DNA from: Prevotella sp. UBA2756
GTDB lineage: Bacteria > Bacteroidota > Bacteroidia > Bacteroidales > Bacteroidaceae
Direction: 5' to 3'
NCBI GenBank assembly: GCA_002353205.1
Contig: DEJE01000057.1
Location: 1-64,000, forward strand
DNA: 64,000 bases
Shown here: positions 43,224 through 52,300 of the stretch, piece after piece
How positions within the stretch are numbered: position 1 is the first letter of the stretch
Layout of the letters: each line of letters begins with the position of its first letter
The notes under the pieces: generated by a model
Told to the model about the DNA's origin: nothing
Seen by the model: the letters and a program-made list of their open reading frames with translations, nothing else
Database searches by the model: none
Made by a program: the position numbers and the translations under genes

Positions 43224-43542
43224 CGGCATAGAACCTGCGGAATGGAACAACCAAGAAAAGAGGGTCAGCTTCGCTCTGATAACAGAACCGCTCGAACAGC
43301 AGAGCCTGCACAGCAAGAGGGGTGCCGTCTTTAAAAAGAGGGTCATCTGGAAAGCCAAGCTGTCGGAACAAAGCAACGGCATCGTTCACAGGCTTCATCT
43401 TGTCGGCCAAGAGAGAGAGCACCCACGACTCCTCACATATCCAGCCGAGACGAAACACGCCAGAAGGACAATCGTCCTCCCCCTTGTAGAATTTGCAGCG
43501 AGCCAGCAGAGCAGCCCGACGTTCAGATTCAGTTCTTGCCAT
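43207..43542 (-). CDS. Reverse-strand moron-like gene beside the ADP-ribosyltransferase
   Basis: The start at 43,542 gives 111 residues (MARTESERRAALLARCKFY). It has two clustered Cys (RCKFYKGEDDCPSGV) and a C-terminal half rich in aromatic residues (LFERFCYQSEADPLFLVV). It is the only minus-strand gene in the structural block and has its own good promoter. This is how morons expressed from a prophage look. Its tail-to-tail position with the toxin-like gene raises the idea of a cognate protective protein, which is speculation. No family is recognised. Confidence 0.6.
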   Translation of the reverse strand: MARTESERRAALLARCKFYKGEDDCPSGVFRLGWICEESWVLSLLADKMKPVNDAVALFRQLGFPDDPLFKDGTPLAVQALLFERFCYQSEADPLFLVVPFRRFYAANWRV

Positions 43543-43557
43543 AGCGGAAAGTTTTTG

Positions 43558-43589
43558 CAAAGATACACAAAACAAGCCAAACCTCCAAA
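43558..43589 (-). promoter_or_regulatory. Promoter of the reverse-strand gene
   Basis: On the minus strand TTTG (43,586-43,589) is followed by a 20-nt spacer and TATCTTTG (43,558-43,565), a full match to TTTG-N20-TAnnTTTG. The start codon lies 15 nt downstream. Confidence 0.7.
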
Positions 43590-43591
43590 CC

Positions 43592-43626
43592 AAGGAGCCA
43601 AAAACGTCGCAAATTGGCTCCTTTTT
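43592..43626 (+). terminator. Intrinsic terminator before the capsid block
   Basis: A 10-bp stem AAGGAGCCAA / TTGGCTCCTT (43,592-43,601 and 43,614-43,623) with a 12-nt loop is followed by a T-run. It ends the plus-strand transcript of the portal-MuF block and overlaps the start of the reverse promoter region. Confidence 0.7.
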
Positions 43627-43644
43627 GCGTTAAATAACTTTAAT

Positions 43645-43689
43645 TTTGATTATATTATAAACAGAAGTGGAAAAGATTGTGTAACTTTG
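43645..43689 (+). promoter_or_regulatory. Second late promoter region with inverted 13-bp motif
   Basis: TAACTTTG at 43,682-43,689 fits the -7 box, 28 nt before the next start codon. No TTG stands at the right -33 spacing. TTTGATTATATTA (43,645-43,657) is the exact reverse complement of the motif in the 34,659 promoter, so an activator or repressor may act at both. Confidence 0.5.
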
Positions 43690-43717
43690 AGGCCGTAAAT
43701 TTACAAAATCGATTTTT

Positions 43718-44512
43718 ATGTTTCAACAGATTTTAGACGCACTGGAGAAGAAATATCCGGGGGTCGACAAGAAAATTCTTGAGCGGATGGCCAAGAAACT
43801 GGCCAAGACGACGAAGAACGAAGACGACGTTCAAACTGCCGTAGACGGGGTGAGCGTCCAGCAACTCATCGACAGCGAGAGCGACAGACGGAGCAACGAG
43901 GCTACGGACACAGCTATTCGCAACTACGAGACAAAGCACAACCTCAAGGACGGCAAGCCCGTGAAGACGGATGACGACGATGACGACGAAATCGACGACG
44001 ATGACGACGACCCATCGGCAGATGACGGCAAGCAGGGCAAGCAGGGGGACAAGAAGAAGGCCAAGCTGACGAGAACCGAGAAGATGCTGCAACAAGTGCT
44101 GAAGCAACAACAAACGCTCACTGAGGAGCTGACGCAGATGAAACAGGAGAAGGTAGGCAACAGCCGCAAGGCCAGATTCGAAGCACTTCTGAAGGATGCC
44201 GACGAGAAGGTGCGCAATCGGTACATGAGAGACTACGACAGGCTGACGTTCAAAGACGATGCCGACTACGACGCATGGCTGGAAGACATCACTCCCACCA
44301 TCGAGAGCGACATCAACGACGCGAAGGCCGCAGGCGGGGTCTCCACGCCACCGAAGGGAGGCAAGCAGACAGGACGCAAGGAGGGTGAGGTAGACCCGGC
44401 TGTGACAGCGTACCTCGACACGACTGCAGCCAATGAGAGCGGCAATACGTTCTCCGGCATAGCAGGACTGCCACAGGCTCCGGCACCACAAGCCGCACCA
44501 GTCGCCAAGTAG
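43718..44512 (+). CDS. Probable scaffold-like head protein
   Basis: The 264-residue protein is highly charged, with an Asp-run (KTDDDDDDEIDDDDDD) and a coiled-coil centre (TEKMLQQVLKQQQTLTEELTQM). Such composition and the position directly before the decoration and major capsid genes fit a phage scaffolding protein. No protease domain is seen. The identity is an inference from context and composition. Confidence 0.6.
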   Translation: MFQQILDALEKKYPGVDKKILERMAKKLAKTTKNEDDVQTAVDGVSVQQLIDSESDRRSNEATDTAIRNYETKHNLKDGKPVKTDDDDDDEIDDDDDDPSADDGKQGKQGDKKKAKLTRTEKMLQQVLKQQQTLTEELTQMKQEKVGNSRKARFEALLKDADEKVRNRYMRDYDRLTFKDDADYDAWLEDITPTIESDINDAKAAGGVSTPPKGGKQTGRKEGEVDPAVTAYLDTTAANESGNTFSGIAGLPQAPAPQAAPVAK

Positions 44513-44572
44513 GCAAGCCGACCAAAACGAGAGAGATAACACGAAGTCGGACAACACAAACACAAAAGAACA

Positions 44573-45130
44573 ATGAACCGAAACTTCAAGTTCAACCCAG
44601 CAGAAGCAGCCGACCCCATCTACTTCGAGCAAGTATTTGCAGAGAAGCCGGGAGGAGGCCTGCTCGCAAACCCGGACTTCGACGTACCGAAGTCCGTAGC
44701 TGTCGGCAAGAACGACAGCGGACTGTACGCCCCCATCAAGGCGTACCGCCTCGTAGAGGCAGCAGCAGCTGACGCCACCACCATCAAGATTGCTAAGGGT
44801 AGCGGTGTCAAGGAAGGAGACGTTCTCGCCACAGGCAAGAAGGGTGTCGCATGCACCGGCGTAGACACCACGACCTCGGACGATTACGACGTGGTGACCG
44901 TCGCACTCGGCGTAGCAATCACCGCCGGGAAGGTGCTGTACGAGGCAAAGGCAGCAAGCGCAACAGCAGCCAAGCCGAAGTACACCCCGGAGTACATCCT
45001 CGGCACCTACGTGCCAGCCAACGAGGGCGACTTCGAGGTGCGCCTTATCAACGGAGCGAACCTCCGCAAAGAGACCGCCAACGTCGCTGACGAGGTGGTG
45101 GAACTGATGAAGAGCATCGCGCTCGTCTAA
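44573..45130 (+). CDS. Head decoration or head-fibre-like protein
   Basis: The 185-residue protein has the repeated small-residue beta pattern of decoration proteins (TTIKIAKGSGVKEGDVL, VTVALGVAITAGKVLYE). It sits between scaffold and major capsid genes. The head-fibre family PF11133 is the likely comparison. It is predicted to bind the outer capsid surface. Confidence 0.6.
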   Translation: MNRNFKFNPAEAADPIYFEQVFAEKPGGGLLANPDFDVPKSVAVGKNDSGLYAPIKAYRLVEAAAADATTIKIAKGSGVKEGDVLATGKKGVACTGVDTTTSDDYDVVTVALGVAITAGKVLYEAKAASATAAKPKYTPEYILGTYVPANEGDFEVRLINGANLRKETANVADEVVELMKSIALV

Positions 45131-45170
45131 CCCAGAGACACAGAACAAACGAAAAAAGGAGATTTAGAAA

Positions 45171-46343
45171 ATGGCAATGAACGCACCACTTTTCGACATC
45201 GACATCCCCGGCATGCAGGCGACCGTGAACAAGTTCCAGCCGGGACAGGGCTTCGTATGGAGCCGCCTGTTCCCGCTGAAGTACACACGGAAGTTCGACA
45301 TCAAGGGAATCGAGGGCGACGATGGCATACCCGTCGCCGCAGACCGCGTAGCCTTCAATACCAAGGCTCCGAAGAAGACCCGCAAGAAGGTCGGCAACTG
45401 GAGCGGAAAGCTCTCGAAGTACTCGGTGAGCCGCGAGAAGGACGAAATCGAGATTAACGAGTACCAGGACGCACAGACGCTGGCCAACGCCGCCACGGAG
45501 AACCAGCAGGAGAAGCAGGAACTGGTACGCATCGTCTACGATGACGTCACCTTCTGCCGACAGGCCATGGACGCAAAGGTCGAAATCGACTCAATGCGCA
45601 TCGCCTCCAGCGGCATCCAGAGCTTCCCCGCCAGCATTGAGGGCGAGATGGCCTCGCAGGACATCATCAACTTCAACGTGCCGGAGAAGAACTTCGTGGG
45701 CTACGGTGTCAGCACCAAGACCGTGAAGAAGAGCGGACAGACAACCACGGTGAAGACCGCCGAGTGGGATGACGTGGAGAAGGCCGACGGACTCGGCGAC
45801 CTCATCGCAGCCCAGACGCTCATCAAGAACCAAGGACTGCCAAAGCCCCGCTTCGCATTCATGGAGCTGGCCAAGTTCCAGCAGCTCTGCGCCCAGCAGG
45901 CCACCGTGCGCCGCCTGTTCCCGAAGGTCACCGACCTTGAACGCATCACCGCCGAGGAAATCAACCTCACCAGCATCAACGCCTACATGGACAAGGCAGA
46001 GAACCAGTTCCCGCACATCGTCATCCTTGACACCTACGCCACCATTGAGCACAAGGATGGCAGCAAGGATACCATCAAGCCATGGAACGAGAACGTGGTC
46101 ACCCTCTCGCCCACCATCCAGCTGGGCTGGACGTACTACAAGAACGTCCCCATGGTGCAGAACACCGAAGCCCTGCAGGTCTACGGAGGCTTCTACAAGG
46201 TCACCCGCTACAGCGAGGTGAACCCGATGCTCGAGGTAACGATGGCCGAGGCATACGTCCAGCCCGCCCTCATCAACCGCCAGAGCCTCGTGTTCCTCAA
46301 CACGATGGCCGAGACGTGGAACAACGGCGACGCAGACGAGTGA
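45171..46343 (+). CDS. Major capsid protein
   Basis: The 390-residue protein is the expected size for a HK97-fold capsid protein and lies in the normal place. Recognisable regions are GMQATVNKFQPGQGFVWSRLFP at the N terminus (quoted GMQATVNKFQPGQGF), a charged middle, and KVTRYSEVNPMLEVTMAEAY near the C terminus. I found no clear N-terminal prodomain protease site. The assignment rests on position, size and a beta-rich composition. Confidence 0.75.
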   Translation: MAMNAPLFDIDIPGMQATVNKFQPGQGFVWSRLFPLKYTRKFDIKGIEGDDGIPVAADRVAFNTKAPKKTRKKVGNWSGKLSKYSVSREKDEIEINEYQDAQTLANAATENQQEKQELVRIVYDDVTFCRQAMDAKVEIDSMRIASSGIQSFPASIEGEMASQDIINFNVPEKNFVGYGVSTKTVKKSGQTTTVKTAEWDDVEKADGLGDLIAAQTLIKNQGLPKPRFAFMELAKFQQLCAQQATVRRLFPKVTDLERITAEEINLTSINAYMDKAENQFPHIVILDTYATIEHKDGSKDTIKPWNENVVTLSPTIQLGWTYYKNVPMVQNTEALQVYGGFYKVTRYSEVNPMLEVTMAEAYVQPALINRQSLVFLNTMAETWNNGDADE

Positions 46344-46369
46344 CCCTAACCCTCTAAAGCGACAAGACG

Positions 46370-46696
46370 ATGACTATCAGCGCAGCACTCAAGTCAATCA
46401 GCAACTACCCCATCCCCTCGTCGGTCATTGACAACGTGGCCGACGAGGCAGGGATAGCAGACACCACCCAGACGGCGACAAAGGAGATACGCAAGAGCAG
46501 CGACTTCAAGCGGGCAACCGCCTACGTCTACCGATTCCTTGCCGACGCTCCGAACATCACGCAGGGAGGCATCAGCTATACGTTCAGCGAAGACGAGAGG
46601 TCGCGCTTTTCCAAGAGAGCAGCCGCAATCCTCGACGAGCTGGGAGAAGGCGACCAAGCCGACATCCAGTGCGGATACATGGGGGAGGAATTCTGA
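46370..46696 (+). CDS. Head-tail connector-like protein (DUF6706-like)
   Basis: The 108-residue protein, largely helical (KEIRKSSDFKRATAYVYRFL), lies directly after the capsid gene where head-completion adaptor genes occur. It resembles the DUF6706 proteins of Bacteroidetes phages in my recollection. It is followed with 1-nt overlap by the next small gene. Confidence 0.6.
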   Translation: MTISAALKSISNYPIPSSVIDNVADEAGIADTTQTATKEIRKSSDFKRATAYVYRFLADAPNITQGGISYTFSEDERSRFSKRAAAILDELGEGDQADIQCGYMGEEF

Positions 46697-47013
46697 TGAT
46701 TATCGAGAACGGACACATCCAGACGCTCACCACGACGGGAGGGGGCATGCTCCACGGCATACCGCAGCCCGTCGTAGAGCAATGGAGCGACCCAATCCCC
46801 TGCAATATCAGAAAGAACAAGAGCGACCACAAGGGAACCTACACCGACGGAAAGTTCATTCAATGCGCAGCCGTCCTGCTCATAGAGCCGCAGGAATTCA
46901 CCGCGAAGCGCATCAAGGTAACGGACAACCGGGAAAACGAGCTTGGAGAGTTCGAGGTGCAGGACGTTCAATACCTCCACGCAGTCGAGGCTTTGCAGAT
47001 AACGGTAGGATGA
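46696..47013 (+). CDS. Head-tail joining protein candidate
   Basis: The 105-residue protein is beta-rich (GHIQTLTTTGGGMLHGI, PCNIRKNKSDHKGTY, LLIEPQEFTAKRIKVTD). Its size and place, between the connector and a gp10-like gene, fit a stopper or head-completion protein. No motif identifies it further. Confidence 0.55.
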   Translation: MIIENGHIQTLTTTGGGMLHGIPQPVVEQWSDPIPCNIRKNKSDHKGTYTDGKFIQCAAVLLIEPQEFTAKRIKVTDNRENELGEFEVQDVQYLHAVEALQITVG

Positions 47014-47017
47014 AGCC

Positions 47018-47479
47018 ATGCCAGTGAAGAACAACATCGACGCTGCAAGGATAAGGCAACGCATCGAAGCCGCCATCCAGAACCGCACAAGAGCCATCGT
47101 GGCGCAGCTCTTCTACATCGGAGAGGAATGCCTCGCCAACGCCAGAGCCAACCACCTCTACCTCAACCAGACAGGCAACCTTTGCAGCAGCATCGGCTAC
47201 TGCGTCATAGTGGACGGAGAGATAGTCCACGAAGGAGAATGGAGGCAGGTGGCAGGCAAGCAGGGCAACGGACAAGAGGGCAAGCAGAAGGGCATGGAGT
47301 ACCTGCACAGGCTGGCAGCGGAACAGCCAGCACAAGGGATAACCTTCATGATGGTGGCAGGAATGCCATACGCCCAATACGTAGAGGCCATGAGCCTCGA
47401 CGTCCTCGACACCAGCCAGCAGATGGCAGAGACGAAGATAAAAGGCATGCTCAACAGGCTGTTCAAGCCAACAGCATAG
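47018..47479 (+). CDS. HK97 gp10-like tail completion protein candidate
   Basis: The 153-residue protein has an N-terminal helix (DAARIRQRIEAAIQNRTRAI) and the pattern LFYIGEECLANARAN then NQTGNLCSSIGY and ITFMMVAGMPYAQYVEAM. The 'tGnL.ssIgy' and 'g..YA.yvE' words are those of HK97-gp10-type proteins that join head and tail. It precedes the tail-terminator-like gene. Confidence 0.7.
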   Translation: MPVKNNIDAARIRQRIEAAIQNRTRAIVAQLFYIGEECLANARANHLYLNQTGNLCSSIGYCVIVDGEIVHEGEWRQVAGKQGNGQEGKQKGMEYLHRLAAEQPAQGITFMMVAGMPYAQYVEAMSLDVLDTSQQMAETKIKGMLNRLFKPTA

Positions 47480-47497
47480 GAGAAGGAACAAGGAACA

Positions 47498-47917
47498 ATG
47501 GCAGTCAAAGGAACGACACAGATAGAGCTGGCGATGTACGCAGCACTTGAGGAACTGATGCGGCAGAGCATCAGAGGCACGTTCTACACGGAAGGAACAC
47601 GCCCCCTCACAGCAGCCACCGAGGATGCAGTGCTGACGGTCTCAAACGCAAGCAGCGACCAAATCGAGGCTGGCCACGCCAGAATCAACATCTACGTGCC
47701 GGGCATCAACAACGGAGGCGAGAGCAAGGTGCCGGACAAGGCGCGACACCAGCAGCTCGAAGCACTCGCACCAGACATCGTACGGACGCTCAACGCCGCC
47801 GACACAGACTACCTCTTCGACTTGCTGCAAGCCCCAAGGACAATACAGGTGCCGGGAAAGGAAGAATGGATCGTCAACATCGCACTGAAATTCAAGTACA
47901 CAACATTCAACGAATAG
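47498..47917 (+). CDS. Tail terminator-like protein
   Basis: The 139-residue protein has an alpha-beta plan (ARINIYVPGINNGGESKVPD, LFDLLQAPRTIQVPGKEEWIV) and lies immediately before the major tail gene. That is the usual place of the terminator that caps tail tubes. The identity is from size and position. Confidence 0.55.
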   Translation: MAVKGTTQIELAMYAALEELMRQSIRGTFYTEGTRPLTAATEDAVLTVSNASSDQIEAGHARINIYVPGINNGGESKVPDKARHQQLEALAPDIVRTLNAADTDYLFDLLQAPRTIQVPGKEEWIVNIALKFKYTTFNE

Positions 47918-47929
47918 GAGAAACGAAAC

Positions 47930-48484
47930 ATGGCAAAGCAGAAAGTAATCGCCGCATGGTCGAAGTGCAAGGTCGAATTCGGCACCACAGGCGACAATGA
48001 CGAATTCGCCGCCGAGCTCATCGACGTGGGCGTCATCAAGGACAGAACCACGGAGCTGACGGCAGAGGACGGCGACACACTCCAGCTGGTGGCCACTGGT
48101 GGCGAGGTCGTGGCCGAAGACCAGAACGAAGGAACGCTCCAGCTCCAGACGACGGTCATCGAGCCGACCCCGGCTCTCTACACCGCCCTCGGCATTGCGG
48201 AGGCAGAGGTCAGCGGAGAGCAGAAGGTGAAGACCCACATCGTGCCGGGCGACAAGTCCGTCAAGGTGACACCCAAGAACAAGGGTGCCAAGGGCATCAA
48301 GGCTCCCCTGTGCCGAATCTCGGTGCAGCCCACCTTCGACGAGGAAAGCGGTAACGCCCTCATCCTCACCTTCAAGATTTTCAAAACCACAGGCGTACCC
48401 GAGACCCCGGCAACCCAAGAGGAACCAGCCAAGGACAACAACTACTGGTACAGCCGCTTCACCACCACGGAAGCCTTGCAGTAA
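47930..48484 (+). CDS. Major tail protein
   Basis: The 184-residue protein is beta-rich (VEFGTTGDNDEFAAELIDVGVIKD, TLQLVATGGEVVAE, LQTTVIEPTPALYTALG, quoted in part) and ends in a short disordered tail. It is followed by a strong stem-loop, then the two-frame chaperone and tape measure genes, as in siphophages. It forms the tail tube. Confidence 0.8.
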   Translation: MAKQKVIAAWSKCKVEFGTTGDNDEFAAELIDVGVIKDRTTELTAEDGDTLQLVATGGEVVAEDQNEGTLQLQTTVIEPTPALYTALGIAEAEVSGEQKVKTHIVPGDKSVKVTPKNKGAKGIKAPLCRISVQPTFDEESGNALILTFKIFKTTGVPETPATQEEPAKDNNYWYSRFTTTEALQ

Positions 48485-48521
48485 AAAACTTTTTTTTCAT
48501 ACGTTTAAATTAAACCTCGAC

Positions 48522-48561
48522 AAAGGGGCAGGCCGGACGGAAAGAGCCGTCCTGCCCCTTT
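48522..48561 (+). terminator. Stem-loop after the major tail gene
   Basis: An 11-bp perfect stem AAAGGGGCAGG / CCTGCCCCTTT (48,522-48,532 and 48,551-48,561) with an inner ACGG/CCGT pairing is followed by CCAATAAGG, not a T-run. It probably attenuates or stabilises the abundant major tail transcript. Confidence 0.65.
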
Positions 48562-48633
48562 CCAATAAGGAGGGCAACAGCAGCACAGCGGAGCGAGACC
48601 GCACCACTCCACCAACAGACACAAGCACAGAAT

Positions 48634-49173
48634 ATGGAAGACAAGAAAACGATAGAACAGCAGGTGGCCGAAGCCATTCTACAGAGAGCCACCGCCACCA
48701 TAGAGATAGCCGGGAAGAGCTACGACATAGCACCGCCCACCCCGGCGACGCTCATCCTCGTCTCGGAACTGACGGCACAGCTGCCAACCATCGACAGGAA
48801 CACCAAGGACATCCTCGGAGAGACCCTGCGCACCGCCAAGGACAGCAAGGTACTCGGAAGGATAGCCGCCACGCTCATCCTCGGAGCAAAGCGCATCCGG
48901 GAGGCACACACCGTCACCATAGGCACGACCCGTCGATGGAGCTGGCGCAGGCTGCGCTTCGAAACCACCGAAGAGACGATGCCGGAAGTGGACTTCATAG
49001 CAAGGACAGTCCTCGAAGAGGTCAGTACCGTCACGCTCGCCAAGGCCATCGGCCAGCGGTTCCTCGACATGCAGGTGGGTGATTTTTTCGGGCTTACCAC
49101 TTCCCTGTCAGAAACAAACATCCTAAGACCCACAAGGGAAGTGGAACAGACAGCATCTGGGGCATCGTCATAG
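48634..49173 (+). CDS. Tail assembly chaperone (gpG-type, frame 0 product)
   Basis: The 179-residue protein lies between the major tail and tape measure genes, where gpG-type chaperones occur. The sequence is helical (TIEQQVAEAILQRATATIEIAG, then RRWSWRRLRFETTEE). The heptamer T-TTT-TTC at 49,083-49,089 is a good slippery site at residue 150-152, where a -1 shift would give the longer gpGT product. The frame-0 product carries on to 49,173. Confidence 0.75.
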   Translation: MEDKKTIEQQVAEAILQRATATIEIAGKSYDIAPPTPATLILVSELTAQLPTIDRNTKDILGETLRTAKDSKVLGRIAATLILGAKRIREAHTVTIGTTRRWSWRRLRFETTEETMPEVDFIARTVLEEVSTVTLAKAIGQRFLDMQVGDFFGLTTSLSETNILRPTREVEQTASGASS

Positions 49174-49376
49174 GATGGGCGAAAACCATCGGCGAAACCC
49201 CGGAGCACATTCTGTACAACTACAGCTACCAGAACCTCCTGCTCTTCGGAGCCGCCACGCCGCAATACGACGATGAGGAAGATACATGGGATGAGAGCAA
49301 GGACTGGAACAACCCAGCAAACAATACGGACACGACAACCTCCACGGAAGAGGAAGAATTCATAAAGGAGTTTTAG
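48634..49376 (+). CDS. Tail assembly chaperone gpGT-type product by -1 frameshift
   Basis: If ribosomes slip back one base at T-TTT-TTC (49,083-49,089), translation continues from 49,089 in the -1 frame for 95 residues to TAG at 49,374-49,376. This extension includes WGIVIGWAKTIGETPEHILY and LLLFGAATPQYDDEED, and ends EEEEFIKEF. It lacks its own start codon with a good ribosome site. It ends 3 nt before the tape measure ATG. The arrangement is that of lambda gpG/gpGT, where the fused product binds the tape measure. Confidence 0.82.
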
Positions 49377-49379
49377 CAG

Positions 49380-52300
49380 ATGACAACCGACAACGGAGCT
49401 GAGAGCTTTTCGATACGAGTAGACAACTCGCAGCTGGAGAGAGACGCAGCAAGAGCCACCAATATCATCGCAGGAATTGGTGACAAGGCCGTCGAGCAGG
49501 GGCAGCGCATAGACGATGCCTTCCGGCAGCTGGGGAGAGCCATAGCCCCGGCCTTTGCCGTCGGCTCCCTCATTCAGTTCGAGAGGCAGATAGTCAGCGT
49601 CAGAAGCGAGATGGAAGCCCTGCAAATCAGCTTCGAGACGCTGGCCGGAACCCAGATGGGCAAGCAGCTCTATAACGACATCAAGCAGTTCGCAGCCACC
49701 ACCCCGATGATGATGGGCGACCTTGCCAAGGGAGCACAGACCCTTCTCGGCTTCAACATCGAGGCAGAGAAGGTCATGCCCATCCTCCGGCAGATTGGCG
49801 ACATAAGCATGGGCGACTCGCAGAAGTTCAACAGCCTCGCGCTGGCCTTCGCACAGATGAGCAGCACAGGCAAACTCATGGGACAAGACCTCCTCCAGAT
49901 GATTAATGCCGGATTCAACCCGCTGGTCATCATCGCAGAGAAGACAGGAAAGACCATCGCTGAGCTGAAAGACGAAATGTCGCAGGGCAAGATAAGCGTA
50001 GAAATGGTCGAGGATGCCTTCAAGACGGCCACCAGCGAGGGAGGCAAGTTCAACGGCATGCTCCAGCAGCAAGCCAAGGGCATGAAGGGAGCAATCGCCC
50101 AGATGGAGGGAGCAATCCAGAACACGCTGAACGACTTCGGCGAAGCCCAGGAAGGGGTGCTGGTCGACGGCGTGCGGCTCGTGACCAAAGCCATCGAGAA
50201 CTACGAGGTCATCGGCAAGACCATCCTCACCATTGCCGCCGCATACGGAGGATGGAAGGCCGCACAGATGGCCGTCGTGGCCTACCAGAACGTCATCGCC
50301 CGGAACCAAGCGACGATAGAGGCAGAGCGGGTGGCCAGCCTACAGGCCATAGCGGAGGCACAGATGGCAGAGGCAGCAGCGGAGAGTGGCGACACCACCG
50401 CAACGCAAGCCAACACCGCCGCGAAGACCGGGAACACCACGGCCACCGACGCACAGATAGCCGCCATAGGGCGAGGGCTGCAAGCTAAACTCGCAGAGGC
50501 AGAGGCCAACCTTGCGGTCGCCCAGACAGAGGCACAGCTGGCCGCAAACAGGCTAAGGGAGGCACAGGCGAGCACAGCATACTACGAGCGGCAATACCAA
50601 GCCGCGCTCCTGCTCGGTGATGGCGAGAGGATAGAGGCCGCAGAGAACGCGCTGAACACCGCAGCATCGAGCGAGAACGCAGCAGCCAAAGCAGCACAGG
50701 CAGCACAGGACAATGTAGCCACAGCAGCGAAGACGAGGGAGGCAGCAGCCACTCGTCTCGCATCCTTCCAGACACAGGTAGACACCGCCAATAAGACCGC
50801 CAACACAGCGGCCACAGGGCTGATGGCCTCGGTGACACGCGCCGCGACAGCCGCCATGAACGGACTCAAGGCAGCGATGGCGTCAAACCCATTCGGACTG
50901 GCACTGGTGGCAATAACCACCATCATCGGCGCACTAAGCCTCTTCACCAGCGAGACGGAGGAATCCACAGAAGCCCTCGACAAGCTGAGAGACGCAGCCC
51001 TCGAAGACACCCAGAAGGTGGCCACCTACCGTGCCGTCTTGGAGAACGTCGACAAGACCTCCAAGCAATACCGCGAGACGCTCAAGAACCTCAACTCTAC
51101 GGCAGAAGAGTACCACACAACGCTCTTCACAGAGAACGACACCGTAGACGAGCTGAAGGACAAGTACAACGAACTGACGGAAGCCATTCGTGCCAATGCC
51201 GCAGAGCGCATCCTTTCAGAGGCAGCGAGCAAGGCCACCAAGGACTCCATGGACAAGGAAAAGGAGGCCATGGACGAACTGATAGAAGAAGCGAAGGAGG
51301 CCTCCCACACGGTCATTGAATACGGAACGGTGGACGCTGGCGACGGAAAGACGATAGCAGGCTACGAGGCCGTCGAGAAAGCGAGCACGAACATACGCAA
51401 CCTCACCACCGCCACATGGAACCAGATATCGGCCACCGTCATGGAGAACGCCCGGAAGATGGCCGATGCCTTCGAGGAATCCCCGGAGAAGGGAGAGCAG
51501 GCCGTGAAGGAAATGGTCACACAGATAGAGGGTATTCTCCGCTCCCTTGGAGTAACAGACAAGGAAATAGAAGCCTTCCACGACACCCTCTACGAGTACG
51601 TCGAGGATTCAGCCAAGGGATTCAAGGACGCATACAACGAACTGGGCAGAACCGAAGCCCAGCTTCGAGGCATTGCCGCTGCAGCTGTAGACACCAAGGA
51701 CATCACCAACGATGCCATCGACAAAATGAACTACGAGCAGCTGCAAGACGAGATGGTGAAAGTCCAGCGAGAGATAGACGCAATCAACGCCAAGAAGCTG
51801 TCCCCGGACGTGGACACCAGCCGACTCCAGACACTCATGGACATGCTGGAACGGATAAAGGGGCTCATACCCTCCCAGCTCACGGAAGGGTCGGACTCAG
51901 CCCTCGAGAAACGGCTGAAGAAACTGAGGGAAGAGCGAGACGCGCTCGTCTACGGCTCGGATGAATGGTCGGCAAAGAACAGGGAGGTGGGCACCCTCCA
52001 AGCCACCCTCAACGCCCACAAGAAAGGCTACGCCGAGAACAGGGACAAGACGAACAAGGCTGGCGAGACCGCCGCACAGCGCGAGGCCAAGCGCAGGAAG
52101 CAGCAGCAGGAATACCTCGAGGAACAGCGCGACCAAGCAACGGAGCGCATAAGGCAGGAATTCGAGCTATGGAGCGACACCGAAGCTGCCGCCATCGAAG
52201 CCATGCGCGACGGAACACAGAAAACCATACGACAGATAAAGCTCGACTTCGCCAAGCGGAAGGAAGAGCTGCGCCGCCAGTACGAAGACATGCGTCGCCA

